64,000 bases of DNA from Schistosoma mansoni (GCF_000237925.1 NC_031502.1:42099975-42163974), one strand, 5' to 3'. Numbered from the stretch's first letter, positions 12,030 to 24,622 are shown. Notes: generated from the letters alone by a model not told the origin. Program-made: numbers and translations.

Positions 12030-12088
12030 GCGTGTACATAAAACATTTAAGTGCCAACAGGGAACGTGTGTTTTATCTTTTCATGTAA
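12030..12088 (+). CDS. candidate terminal exon
   Basis: After a pyrimidine-rich acceptor (TTCTTTTATTCTAG, ending at 12,029) the phase-1 continuation encodes about 19 residues (GVYIKHLSANRERVFYLFM) and stops with TAA at 12,086. An AATAAA-type signal follows at about 12,093-12,098, five bases after the stop. That is close for a poly(A) signal but possible with a short 3' UTR. The phase agrees with exon 11,802-11,858. A skipped or alternative last exon remains possible. Confidence 0.4.
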
Positions 12089-12092
12089 TCAT

Positions 12093-12098
12093 AATAAA
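12093..12098 (+). promoter_or_regulatory. AATAAA polyadenylation signal candidate
   Basis: An exact AATAAA hexamer just downstream of the candidate terminal exon stop. In an AT-rich genome such hexamers are frequent, so support comes from position only. Confidence 0.3.
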
Positions 12099-12944
12099 AG
12101 CTTGACTCGGAATGCTTCCACCTTAAAAGCCAGATAATTTGAACCAACTGCAATCAGTAAAGCTCAACGATAAATTCTCTGACAGACAATGAGTGAAGCA
12201 CTTTCGAGTCCCATGAGGAACATAATTTCCAATGAGATTTCAGATGCCAACTAAAACTTAACTTGACCAATAGAATTCTATCAACAAACACAATAAGACA
12301 ACATGATATTGGTTGCTGCTCTATGGCTGATTAACATATCTTTATGTACTCTTGTGAAGAGATAAATGTATTGTAGTGAACCAGAACACAAGTAGGGACA
12401 ACGTAATATAGTTCAACATAAAATCACAGAATCTTTTAGTAAAATCTGAGAACCACACAATAAATTCTTCGTTTGCAAAATGTCAATAAATCGTCTCAGA
12501 CTTCATTTTTCTTTTGTCTCCACACCAACCATTCTCGTTTCTCGTTCTCTTATCCCTGATCTTAAATTTCCGCCTCCAGACATTTCACTTTCGATTGCTG
12601 ATACATACTACTTATATCTACCAACATTGGTAGCGCACATCACAATGTGACATGTTTGCTTTAGAATAATGGAAACTACACAAATTACATGCAAATGTTT
12701 TTTAAAAAAATCTTTTTTTCAGCTCTTGTAATGGACAGAAGAGCCCAAATTGCATGAGAAAACGACAAATTCTCAGAAAAAAACATTTTCTTCTATCAGC
12801 TGTGGCAAAAATGAATTGATTTTTTTCAATTTTCAACTAAACGTTTCTTATATTAAGTCACATTATTTATTTCATTTTTCTGCTGATTAAACCTCAATCA
12901 CATTAAGCTGCACTTTTTTATTTTTGTTGTATTGAAAAGTCACC
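12099..12944. other. intergenic, nothing identified
   Basis: AT-rich DNA downstream of the first gene. No coding frame, RNA gene or known repeat was seen. Confidence 0.5.
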
Positions 12945-13115
12945 AGGGAGCTAGCCAGATTAGATCAGTCACTCCTCGATATATTGATAGTCTATCAAAT
13001 ATATTTTCGAACCTCCTCGCTTCTGACTTTTTATTTTACTGAGTGGGCACGATTCAATTATGGAAGGTGTTACTGGCAAAGTGTTGTCAAACTAGAAATA
13101 CTCGCGGCATCTTCG
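12945..13115 (+). mobile_element. Ty3/gypsy LTR fragment (fossil)
   Basis: This segment is the reverse complement, with moderate divergence, of the LTR-like sequence at about 13,990-14,165. It is a short, old fragment lying in opposite orientation to that copy. Confidence 0.55.
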
Positions 13116-13766
13116 ATATCATTATTTGCTACTTAACTTGCAAGTGTCTTCATAACTATTGGGACAAAAACTTTTATCTAGGAAGTCAGTAGTTTTAGAG
13201 AAGTAGAATGAAACTCCTTTTGAAATAGGTATAGACTTATTTCGTAAGAGTTGAAGTTTCCAACTGGATTCATCATAATATTTGTTGTTGATTAATTTGT
13301 TGTTTCAGTAATACCATTTGCATTCATTAAGAAAAAAACAGTTGGATGGATTTCAAGCAAAATAATAATTATAACTAGTTTAATAGGTTCAGTCAAATCT
13401 AATAGGTTAGTTAATCTGTTGGCTAGGACTCTATTTTAGAATGATTTTATTTGAAGCCACTCGAGAACATTGCGAATAATGGCTATTCAAATTAAATTAG
13501 GAAGGCATTAATGATAAAATATTCAAACTCTTACAGACTACTGAAATCAGCTAACAAGACAAAAAAAATCACTCACAATGCAAATTTTATTAATAGTGAT
13601 TGCAGGGTTCAACCGCTTGTAAACAGTAATATTCATTCCACAGATACAGTTGAATAATAAGATCTGAAATTAACGTCAATAATGGTCAGGATCAGTACTT
13701 TTAGTAGAAGGACAAACTCAAAACGACAGCAAGTACATTTCAACCGATTTTCAGTCAACCGGGAAA

Positions 13767-13806
<40 letters not shown>

Positions 13807-13994
13807 TGTGGAAAAAATTATAACATTACGAAATACAAAAGAGAACTCTACATAATCAAGTCTTCTTGTGGTATTTATATGAACCAATGATTCCTTTGTA
13901 CTTGATGACTGTTTGATCTCGAATTCCAAATACAATACATTCATCCGTGTTCATCTAGCACTTTTTTTTATTAAATTGCGTTCCTAGTTTATAC
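13116..13994. other. intergenic with (AT)n tract
   Basis: No gene was seen. It contains a perfect TA dinucleotide run at about 13,771-13,802 and separates two oppositely oriented LTR fragments. Confidence 0.5.
13771..13802. repeat. (TA)n microsatellite
   Basis: An uninterrupted alternating TA run of about 32 bases. Confidence 0.95.
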
Positions 13995-16120
13995 TGAAGA
14001 TACCACAGGTATTGTAGTTTGACAACAGTTTGCCAGTAACACCTTCCATAATTGAATCGTGCCCACCCAGCAAAATAAGTAGTCATAAGCGGGGAGGTTC
14101 GAAAATATATTCGATAGACTATCAATATATCGAGGAGTGACTGATCTAATCTGGCTAGTGATCGCAGATGTTGCGCACGCCGTTCCCAAACGTGATCTAG
14201 TACGATTGTATTACCGGGCGTCTTCAGCTAAATGAGTCCATTAAAACTAATGTTGTCAGCAACCAATGTCGAACACTTACAGAGCTATTGATTTTCGGGA
14301 TTTATTTACAGCTATAGATCACTCCCCCTTAGTGAGGTAGTGATGCCCCTACGACGTGACCAGCCAGAAGTTTAAACCCAACGAGTTTGCCGTCGGTAAA
14401 CACTTTTCTGATAGCTTGCTATGTTTAGCAGCGTCTGGTTGTTTTTCCTTGCTATAACGGGCTATGAAATACAGTATAGTAATCGTAAAACAAAGTACAA
14501 TCCAAATCTCGGTTCTTCATAAACTTCATAGTTCTTTTCCAGCCGTCCTGGAAAAGAAGAAAATAGAACGTGCAGATGCATGTTGAGACACATTCGTACT
14601 TCCGTACAGACACAAGGTGAGCGAAAAAAGGTAAATAAATTAATGCGCTTCGGACAACATAAAAGCGATTGAAAAAATTGCCTTTTTGTTTTTTTTTTAT
14701 GAAAAAAATGAATATTTAGGTATGAGCATATCCAATTTTTTTATAATATATAATACAAAGGAAAATCGAGATAAAGTTTGTGTCGTACGTGCAATAGTGG
14801 TTTAGGTGTTCTGGAAATCTTACACTTCTTCCAGGAAGCGTTGTCTTAAGTTTATTTTCAGACGCTGACGAAGTATCAGCTTGCGTGTCGGCTGTCGGAT
14901 GAGGTACTATAAGTGTAAGAGCAATGTCGTTCGATTGTACCGAAGGAAAAACGATGTGGACAGGATTACTTTACTTGACTGGATCGATACTGAGACTATC
15001 GTTAGTGCCGTTCTTATCGACTATATTATACTTAGGTTCATGCTGAAGAACTTTGAAGGGTCCTTCGTAAACTGATTCGAGAGGTCGTCGATGTGAGTCT
15101 TGACGAACGAAGACATGTGTACTATGTCGTAAGTCAGGTTGAACGAAAACATCAGTTGATTGAGGTCGAGTGTGAGCAGGCTTAACTGAACATATAGCGT
15201 TTGTAAGCCTGCTCGTGTAAGAGTTTAGATCCATGTTCAATGAAGAAGCCGATGGATCTACGAATTCTCCTGGAAGTCGGAGTGTCGTTCCATTAACGAG
15301 TTGAGATGCAGTGTATCCAATGTCAGCTTTCCCTGAATCGCGGATACCTAGCAAGACGAGTGGAAGAGCGTCGGTCTACTGTGAAACGTTTGTAGCTGAT
15401 AGTGAAGCTTTTAGTTGTCTATGAAAACGTTCTATCAAACCGTTTGCTTGTGGGTGGTAGGCGGTCGTTCGGAAACAAGTAATTCCTGATAGTGAGGTCA
15501 GACAACGGAAAGTTCCAGATTCGAACTGGCGTCCGCGGTCTGTAGTGATGGTTGGAAGGCAGTCGAAATTTGCTACTCATCGTTCGACGAAGGCACGGTC
15601 TACTGTTTCAGTAGTAATGTTCTTAATAGGTACTGCTTCTGGCCATCGAGTGAAACAGTCTACGCAGGTTAAAAGGTAAGAGTATCCATTTGAATCTGGT
15701 AAGGGTCCTACCAAATCTAGATGAACGTGGTCGAAACGAGCATCAGGGATTTTGAAAGATCCTGAGGGACGTTTGTTGTGTCTTATGATTTCAGATTTCT
15801 GGCAGCTTACAAAGGAGCGTGCCCACTCCCTCACGTCCTTATTCATACCAGGCCAGCAAAACTGTTCTGCTATAGGCTTGATGGGTTCATGCACACTTGA
15901 ATGAGAAAGTTTGTATGACATATTGAAGACGTTGCGTCGATAATGTTTTGTTACGATGGGACGATCCCTACCTGTAGATGTGTCGCAAAGTAAGGTTTCC
16001 TTACCTGTTCCCATTAGTTCAATGCACAGTTTTAGAGTTGCTGAGGATAATTCGTGTTGAAGATCAGTGTTTTCTTTTTGAAGCTGGGTGAGTTTAAGAA
16101 GGTCGATTCCAGTTTCCAGT
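13995..16120 (-). mobile_element. Ty3/gypsy LTR retrotransposon fossil, 3' half
   Basis: The minus strand carries the end of a gypsy-type pol followed by a putative 3' LTR (about 13,995-14,620, boundaries approximate). At 15,577-16,014 is an integrase with the zinc-binding region and the start of the catalytic core (HLDLVGPLP, YLLTCVDCFTRWPEA). At 14,971-15,354 is the integrase C-terminal part (HVFVRQDSHRRPL, YEGPFKVL). The 5' half is missing from this place, cut off where a LINE adjoins at about 16,120. It is broken, with several lesions, and clearly old. The related LTR fragments at 12,945 and 22,573 may come from the same family. Confidence 0.85.
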
Positions 16121-19060
16121 CATCAGTAATAAGGATAGTTGGTTGATGAACCTGTGTTAATCCTGACAGATTGCCTTCCAGTGAAGGTCCAGCTTCTCCT
16201 TGAAAATGTTCACTGATGGGGCTGTTATTACTTGTTTGGGTAATGCGTTTCAGTCATTGACCAGGGGATCAGGAAAAATGAACCTTACCTTTAGTTTATT
16301 AGATCGCGGTTTATGAACCTTCTTGCTATGACCTCGGAAATTATCAGTGCTGGAGGGAGCAAAAAGACAAGACATATTAACACCCAAATTATAATTAAGG
16401 ATACGAAATGCAAGTATAAGGTCACTTCGCATCCTACGATAAGACAAGGGGGAAAGATTTAGACGTTTCAAAAGCTTGTTGTTAGGGAGTTTAGAAAGAC
16501 CCTTCACTAATTTTGTCCCCACACGCTGGACACGCTCAAGTGATTTAGTATCCTTTATCAGACATGAGCTAGCTGCTTGGATACAGTACTCTAAGTGTGG
16601 CCTTACATAGGCGGGTTATAAAATTCGAAACATCTCGTCAAAGCATTTGAATGCTCGGTGAAGTGACCATCAAGCACGATAACCTTTGGCAGCTACTGCG
16701 TTGCAGTGCGTAGTTTCCAAGTCGTAACTTGCTACTACTCCTAAGTCTTTATGTTCTTGAACACCAGGAAGATATGTACCATCAATGGTATAATGGTGAC
16801 TATTACCGTGCTCGATGTGCATGAGCACGCTCTTCCTGGAATTAACTTCGAAGCCCCAACCATGAGCCCATATAACTAATTTTTCCAAGCCAGCTTGTAG
16901 CTGAAAACGATCAGTCTCACTTCTCATTGTTCTCCAGATTTTGACATCGTCTGCAAACAATAATATGGACGACTTAAACACTAGAGATAATTCCTTGACA
17001 TACAGAAGAAAAAGTAGAGGGCCTAAGATGGTGCCTTGTGATAAACCACTTTTGATTGACTCCCATTCCGATAGCGTTCCATTGACCCTTACGCTCTATC
17101 TGTGGTCACACATGAAGTTTCCTATCCATTCCTTTACAGCACCTGTTATTCCAAGAGAGCTTCTGAATAAGACTCCAGTCTGGAGCCTTTTCAAACGCTT
17201 TCGTAAAATCTGTGAATATCACATCGACAGACAGACCGTTATCTAGGGCTGCTGTCCAATCTTCTCTCAAAATAAGTTAGTCAAGCACGGACGCTTGTTA
17301 CGAAACCCATGTTGACAGTTGACAGATTACACGAATTTATGTGACTTCGTAACTTAACCTGAATTATCTTTTCAAGTAACTTAACGACTATGCTGGTCAG
17401 GCTGACAGGCCTGTAGTTAGATACGATCCGTCTCTGGCCATCCTTAAATATAGGACTAAGTATAACGTCTTTCCAGTCTCTAGGTAGTTGGACGAGTGAA
17501 AGGGACATGTTAAAGGGCGTCGCGAGCTGTCTTGAAATAATGTCTGCAGGCCACTGATAGCAAACGTGGATGTAACCCATCGGTGCCCCGTATCTGACAA
17601 GGTTTGAGGTTAGTTACCGATGGAAGAACAACTTCCTCAGTCACGTGTATAGATCCTATGGCTGGTATCTCGTTGTAAATGGGACAAGTAGTTGTAACCC
17701 TACACGGAGAGTAGACTTCATTATAATAATTTGAAAAAGTCTCGGCTTTTGCTAGATCAGATTCAGCTAGTAAATCTGAATTTTCGTGTAACAGTAACGC
17801 GGGAATACCGTCACTACCTTTTGTTCGCCGTTTAACTTACGAAAACAATCGCTTCAGACAAGTAAGCCTATCATATACCAACCGTTGTTCGAAAGTGGTA
17901 CGGGATTTAGCTATGATCTTTTTACATATATTCAGGATTTTTTTATATTCATACTTGATTGATGCCTGTTCTTTTGACAAGAATAAGTCCCAGAAGTGTT
18001 TCCTACGCTTCAACAACTTCCAGGTTTCCTTATTAATTTATAAACGGTAATGTGATAGCCTACGTGTTGACTGTGGGATAAGCAGTAACGTTACGGACTT
18101 GAATGCGGCCTTAAAGTTATTCCATTCGTCTACATCGACCGACCAGTCAGTCGAGATAGCACAGCCTCTGATTGCTGGAATAATAGCTCTCCAGATATTA
18201 GGACGGGGTGGAGCAGTTGCAAATATTATGCCGTGTATCCGGAACTTAAAGGAAAGTACAGCGTGGCCACTATTCACTAGTGGAGGAAGGTGTTTAGTGT
18301 CGACGACGTCATCCAAGGGGTGTGTGAGGACAAGGTCTATCAATGAAGGATTATATTCCAAGTCAATATGTGTCGATTTTACGATATATCGCACAAGTGC
18401 ACACTGGATAATTTTTGATATAATGTCACTATCGAAACCCCCACATGAAGCTATGATCTCTCTCCAGTTGATATGTGGGACGTCGAAGTCTCCAACTATG
18501 AGACAACATTTTGCCTTACTCCAAGAACAGACCTGTCTTATGATAAACTCGTCAGCAAGACAACACGGAATACGACATATTCCTCTTACAGTCCTCTTAC
18601 AGACCTAATTGTACAACATACTACCTCAAATTGCCACCAGCATGCGCCTCTGGTATGATCGAGTGCATGCGAAAGTTGTCCCTAATATACAACATTATTC
18701 TTCCTCCCTTGAGACTTATAACTCTACCACTTCTGATACAGATGTAGCCTGAAATGATGGTAGAACAGTCTATATCTACAGTGAACCACGTTTCTGTGAA
18801 AACAATTATATCGGGACCTAATTCATCTACCGTCAAACTTAGCTCGGACATTCTATTTCGAAGACCATGGGTATTTGTGTAGCACACATCTAACGTGCTC
18901 TGGGGATCATGCGTTCTACCCACACAGGTGTCGGAAGCATTGGGACTTGTTGGGATAGGTTCTATTTCTCTATAGCATTTCACATTCACATCTCGCGTCG
19001 CAATTCGAACGGATTCCAGTAATCTGGTGAATTTACCTGTCAATGCGACACCCATGAAGT
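16120..19060 (-). mobile_element. CR1/Jockey-like LINE, degraded
   Basis: On the minus strand, 18,621-19,055 holds the start of an APE-type endonuclease (NTHGLRNRMSEL, DIIVFTETWF) and 18,038-18,394 its later part. The region 17,281-17,580 has the early reverse-transcriptase blocks (LSLVQLPRDWKDVILSPIFK, NYRPVSLTSI). At 16,670-16,981 is the catalytic block SILLFADDVKIW, and 16,250-16,522 has the C-terminal tail (YRRMRSDLILAFRILNYNLG). The frame changes repeatedly between these blocks, so it is dead. Its 3' end adjoins the gypsy integrase at about 16,120, which suggests insertion into or next to that older element. The family call is by domain order and motifs only. Confidence 0.85.
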
Positions 19061-19299
19061 ATAAGAATACTAAAGGTATTTTGACGTTTGGTGTTTGTCG
19101 AACAAATTCAAGGAAGATAACATATCAGCTCATTATTGGTAGAGAAACCTTCTCCTATAGCAATTCTAGGGTTAGCGCTGGTCTCAAGCAAGGGTAAAGG
19201 AGGGTCAAGCATTGGTCAGCATCCCTATCCAGCAGAAAGTAACTTTAATTAGAAGCGATCCCACAATTTAAAACGTTTAAGCTCTATCCTGAGAGTTAA

Positions 19300-20850
19300 A
19301 TAATCTTCATTCAGCAAAACCATAACTACTCATCGTGGAAGCCGATATTCTTCTCCCTATGACTGTTACTCCACCAACAATCGAAGAAATTAGGATGGTC
19401 ATCAGAAAAACAGCAGTACCTGAAAATATGCCACCTGGAGCACTGACGTTACACATAGAAACAACTGCAAACATGCATCACGCTCAACTCAAGAAGATTT
19501 AAAAGGAAGAACAGGTGCCCACGGACTGGGAAGAAGGATATATCATCAAGATACCAAAGAAAGTAGGTCTGAGCAAATGTGGAAACAGCAAAGGCATCAT
19601 TCCACTATCGGTAACAGGACATGTTTTCAACAGAGTGTTGCTGAACTGGATGAAGGATCCAGTAGACATTCAGCTTCCAGATCAACAGACTGGCGTTCTT
19701 AAGGATCGGTCGTACACAGATCACATTGTGACGCCACGAATCATCATTGAACAATCAATTTAATGGGACTCGTCACTATACATCAACTTCCTTGATTATG
19801 TGAAAGCATTTGACAGTGTGGATAGGAGAAAATAGTTCAAATTTCTCCAACCATGTGGAGTGAATAGTTGAGAAAATCGTCAATATCATCCGGAATTTAT
19901 ACGACGGACTACAGTGTGGAGTCGTGCATGGAGGACACCTGAAGTGTGCGTTCTAAGTAAGGATCGGAGTCAGATAAGGCTGCCTAATCTCCTCCTTTTT
20001 CTTCCTTGCAGGAGTTGGCTGGGTTGGGAAAACCTTGACATCTAACGGAAGCATGGATTACAGTGAACAGATTGGGTGCAACTGAATGATTTGGACATCG
20101 CAGAGGACATAGTCCTATCCCATACACGACATATGCAGATGAAGAAAACCAATGTGGCAGAAGCCTCTGCATCAGTAGCCCTCAACATACACAAGGGACA
20201 AAGAAATATCCAACAACCAAGTCACATATGATGGAGAAACTCTGAAAGAGGTGAAAACTTTCACTCACTCATCTGGGCAGCATAATCAATGAAAGTAGCG
20301 TATCTGATTTATAAGTAAAGGTGAGGGTTGGCAAAACAAGGATAGCATTCCTACAGTTGAAGAACATATGGAACTCAAAACAACTGTCAACTAATATCAA
20401 AGTCACAATCTTCATTAAGGATGACCAGACAGTTCTACTGTACGGACCTGAAACTTGGAGAACTACTACAGCCATCAGAAAAGTACAAGTATAAGTCTAC
20501 GTAAGAAACGGAAAGTCCTTTTACCGTATACCATCACCAATAGCCTACTGTGGGAGGGAACAAACCATCTTCCAAATGAAGAGGAAATTAAGAAAAGGCG
20601 TTGGAAGTGGATGGGACATACATTGTGTAAATCATCGAACTGCATCACGAAACAAGCCGTAACTTGGGATTCTGAAGGGGAATAGAAAAGAGGAAAGCCA
20701 AAGAACACACTGTGTTGAGAGTTGGAAGTCTACGTTCAAAGGATGAAAAATGACAAGAAAAAATTGGAAAAGATCGTCCAGGACAGAGTCCGATGCAGAA
20801 TTCTCGTGTGGGGCTCATGCTTCTCCACGAGGGGTAACAGGTATGAAAAA
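19300..20850 (+). mobile_element. RTE LINE (SR2/Perere-3-like), 5'-truncated
   Basis: Reading from about 19,340, the plus strand carries the RTE reverse-transcriptase start (VTPPTIEEIRMVI), then QVPTDWEEGYIIKIPKK, VFNRVLLNWMKDPVDIQLPD, a block equivalent to YINFLDYVKAFDSVDRR, and at the end the characteristic C-terminal region ([20 protein letters not shown]). The 3' end is CTCCACGAGGGGTAACAGG at about 20,820. The endonuclease is absent, several frames are needed, and part of the middle is missing, so it is a dead copy. Motif order matches the schistosome RTE families as I remember them. Confidence 0.85.
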
Positions 20851-20879
20851 TGTAATTAAGTGAGTATTGATGGAGAAGC

Positions 20880-22150
20880 CTGTAGTTTGCTATAGAGCCT
20901 CGGATATTCTGACAACAAATCTTTTACACGTAACATCATTTAAAGCATGTGAAACAGCACAGTTTATTAAATTAGTTCGTCACCCGAATCAAGCTATCAG
21001 AGATGTCATGTTACAACTTCGCACATAAGCTTCTCAGTGCATTTTCGGTGGACAACTGCATACCCAACTTTGTGAACGACCGGTTGCTGTTATCAATGGT
21101 TTTAAAGTAGGGAGGCAGCTTATATAAAATTCTTCTTGAACTTCTCAGATAGCTAAAGACTTCTGTCTTACGTATGAAGATGCTAATTATTATCTTCGTG
21201 ATGCAATTACGAAACGTTATCACTCATTATTGCTTTTATTAGTACTTTACATTTAGTGCAAAAGTTAATTGCTGCACGGGCAGGTCCTATCCATTTGTTG
21301 CTTATACTGGTATCATGGAATCAATTATTTCTAAGAGAAAGTAGTGGTTTATTCATAATGTTGTTCACTTAAAACACACAAGTAGTGCAATTACTGCATC
21401 CCTGGCGGCCAGTTACCCATTATTGGCACACTTGATAATCCGTTCAAGAAAGCAGAGGTTAGTTGTGCCAATATTCTTTTACTAGTTAGTGGGTATGGTC
21501 CATCTGTGCTTAGGTTGAAGAGCTTCAGATTGCTGTATGTAGGCACCGCTTTATGTACCAGTTCTTCTAACTGTATCCTAATCAAATATCTTGCCTTACA
21601 ATAATCGAAGGCTGTGATATGTATGAAAATTCACGAAGTACATTAAAAAGCACAAGAGAATCTATCTTCTTGAGGCGTAAACCAATTCCATGTGGTTTAA
21701 TAGGGGCTGTGAATAATGAGCTGTCTGAAAAAGGGAAAGTAATCCCCATTGAGTCGTTCATTTCGGTCACTCCCGCTGTAACTCCATTAAAAGTGGATGG
21801 AAAAACACCCAGAATTCGCGGTGATTATCGCTTAACACTAAGTACTCGTCTATTACAACAGAGTTGTGCCACGTAAAATATTCTATAGAAATTACAAGGG
21901 TCAAGGTATTTACCTAAAACCGATCTGAAGGATGCGCCTTTGCAAATTTCATTGGATGTACCTTTCGAGCTGTTCAGATATAAATTCCTGCCGTTCGAAT
22001 TATGATAATATATGTCCTCAGATAATGTGTTACCTGAAGCACACGAGTTACAGGCAAGATCAAGTTGTTACAAATGCTACCGGCTTTACTTTATTAAGTT
22101 ACTCGATTATGTTGATATGTTATGGGACACTTCGGTAATATAAACAAGGG
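20880..22150 (+). mobile_element. Ty3/gypsy gag-pol fossil
   Basis: The plus strand shows a gag-end-like stretch near 21,030-21,110 (GGQLHTQLCERPVAV) and, at about 21,619-21,876, the beginning of a gypsy reverse transcriptase (PIPCGLIGAVNNELSEKGKV, then TPRIRGDYRLTL). Similarity continues weakly to about 22,140. It lies between the RTE element and another LINE tail. It is broken by several lesions and old, and its strand is opposite to the integrase fossil at 13,995-16,120. Confidence 0.7.
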
Positions 22151-22199
22151 ACAGATTGTTATGTATTAGAATACTAGTGTTAGTATGACTCTAATGTAC

Positions 22200-22425
22200 A
22201 ATGCGAGAGTTGATGCACTTTGTAGTGTTTGCGCTGCGACAAGCAATTGGTGGTCCAGAATGAATGGAATTGAAGTCCAGTGCAGTCTGTCGAAGATGTC
22301 AACTCGAACCTATTAGTTTGTGCTTCTCAATATAGATTTAAGACTAATCCCGTAGGTATGTTTGTAGTCTGCCTATGCTTCTCCACGAGGTGTAACAGGT
22401 GTAAGCAAGTAAGTAAGAGTGAAAA
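22200..22425 (+). mobile_element. LINE 3'-end fragment
   Basis: Ends with CTTCTCCACGAGGTGTAACAGG followed by a GTAAGTAAG-like tail, the same end as the RTE element at about 20,820-20,860. No coding part remains. Confidence 0.55.
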
Positions 22426-22572
22426 TTTATGAGTAACAAAGCTCCACATAAACCTTTACATTGATAGATGACATCAGCTTCGTATGAAGTTAAACTTAAT
22501 TCTATCAAGTTAACTACAGTGCAAATTAATGTATTCCGTGTTCAGATTTGTGTCTCTTCTTTATAATTATTT

Positions 22573-22870
22573 TGAAGATGCCACAAGTATTTGTAGTTTA
22601 ACAGAGCCTTTACGAGTAACACTTTCATAATATAAATATACCGAACCACTCAAATCGGATGTCAGAAGTGAAGAAGTCTGAAGCCATCGATATACCGAGG
22701 AGAGCTGAGATGAAGCTTGCCAACAGTTGTAGGAAATGCGTAGCACGGAATACTCACTTGTGATCTGGTGTTGATGAGTGACCAAGCTCCTTCAGCTAGG
22801 GTGTATCCAGTAAAACTAGTGAGGTCAGCATCAATGTCGAAGACTTGCAGAACTACTTATAATGGGGATT
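22573..22870 (-). mobile_element. Ty3/gypsy LTR fragment (fossil)
   Basis: The beginning (TGAAGATGCCACAAGTATTTG) matches the LTR-like start at 13,995 in the same orientation, and later blocks around AGTGACCAAGC and AGGTCAGCATCAATGTCGAA also correspond. Divergence is considerable, so it is an old copy. Confidence 0.55.
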
Positions 22871-23976
22871 TATTAACCATTACAATCTCCTTGAAATGAT
22901 TGACATTTTAGTTGTATTTATTCACCAGGTGGCTATGCATACAACTTTGAATAGTTGATGTTGTATTAAACTTTACTATCTGGGACTAATATGATCATGA
23001 TTTTGAGGCGAATTTCAATTCTTCGTATAATCATCTGAAAACAATGGATTGTATCGAAATCGAATTTTATATGTGCTAAACAACACACTTTGATCATGTC
23101 TTTCGCCTTGAGTCCGGATCGTCCGACTACTGAGGTTATCGAAATTAAAGAAACGGAGGACAGTAAATCCAATTGTAAACGTTTCTGTAATTCGTAATCT
23201 GCACAAAACCATTGTTGGTGTGAACAACCTCGTTCTTGATTGTTGGTGACAACTTGTGTGTCTCAAACTTCTCAGTCTTTTCAGATAGAGAACAGGCTAT
23301 ACTACCTTCTTTAAGGGTTCAATATTGCTCTTCGTTCATTGCCGCCACAGGGTTACCAAACGGAATGAAACTAGTATTCCGAAGGATGATAGTAACAAAG
23401 TTACACACTTCAAAGTGACTTCCTACCCTTGATATGCAACATCTACTTCCTGGGTAATGATGTTGCTTCAGCAATACTAATTTCTTGGAGTAAATAACTG
23501 ACCATCTGAAAACGCAGATAACAAATTACGGTTCATCTGATTGAATGTTTCGTAGTTTATTAAATCACACAAAATAAAGAATTTTCAGTTTTAATGATCA
23601 TTCTTAGTCATCAAAAGGAAATAAAAACAAATATATTTCACCAGCTTATTACAAGCTTGTCGAATATTAGTTTAAGGTCATAGAGGGTCAAGTGGTGGTA
23701 AATTTGATCGTTGTCGATGTAATTGCAGCCTAAGTTTGGTTCACGGGTTTAAAGTATATTTTGACTTTGATCTTGTTTATTGCCCCCTTATTTTATTCCG
23801 CTTTCGTATATTAATTATAATGCCTCTTACGTTCCACTTGCGGTAGCCTGTGTCTTTCAATATTTTTTTTACAGATTTGTTTTCTTCGCTCTACTACTGA
23901 GCAGAAAACACTGAAGATATATAGTTCTACTGAGTCGTCGTGCTAATTGCTCGCACGCATAAATTTCGTCTTAGCA
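22871..23976. other. region upstream of the Jagunal homologue
   Basis: Contains scattered open frames at 23,015-23,420 that I cannot assign; they could be worn retroelement sequence. The last few hundred bases should hold the promoter of the downstream gene, but no specific element is recognisable. Confidence 0.4.
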
Positions 23977-24622
23977 ATGGCGTCTAGGGTTGGTCATAGA
24001 CCTGAAGGTACAGATGGTGCTGATTTTCGTCATAGAGAACGAGTTTGTACTCAGTACAGCTTGAGGTATGTTCATATGTAAATATTTATGTACTTCAAAA
24101 GCCCATTATTGAAACGTCGCATCAAATTTGTTTATTTTCTCCACCTGATGTTGTGGGTGCTCATGTTCGCACGCTTGTTACCAGAACTGTGCTTAAGACT
24201 TGGATTCCGAACAAGGCTTATGGTGGAAAAGGTAATAACAAATACTGTATTGTAAGTGCCTAATATAGTGGCCGTTTCCTCAAGGCGAGTTGTGGGAGTA
24301 CGTTTGGTTTTTCGGTAGTATCTTCCCTACCCTATTCGGATATATTTCATTACAAAGAAGCCGAGCTGGATTAATGCGAGTTTCTCTTACTGGAACTGTC
24401 GTCTTCGGTCTTGGCACTGTAGCTGTTGGATGCTTCACAAACGCATTCGAGCTGATGACCTATTACCAAAGTCGTGTGGCTAAGCACTATTTCTATGAAT
24501 TTCCCGTTATCGTTCTGGCCTACATATTTTTCTCTTTATGTGTTCAGGTACACGGCTTTTCTGTCTATTTCGGTTACAAGTTATACTGTATCTGGTCTGT
24601 CAAAGTGCGCAAGGCGCGGTGA
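23977..24622 (+). CDS. JAGN1: Jagunal homologue, three exons
   Basis: Spliced from exons 23,977-24,065, 24,102-24,231 and 24,290-24,622, it gives 183 residues, which is the length I recall for human JAGN1. The N-terminal signature GTDGADFRHRERV (residues 11-23) is nearly the family sequence. Four hydrophobic stretches follow, including FVYFLHLMLWVLMFARLL, the LWEY block at the start of exon 3, and LCVQVHGFSVYFGYKL near the C-terminus. Jagunal proteins are ER membrane proteins that act in ER organisation and early secretory traffic. Intron 1 is only 36 nt (GTATGT...AAAAG), typical of small 5' introns in schistosomes, and intron 2 is 58 nt. The exon-3 acceptor at 24,288-24,289 is chosen because it alone keeps the frame. 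The product ends in a basic tail (KVRKAR) but lacks the lysine-rich end of vertebrate forms. The gene is intact. Confidence 0.93.
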
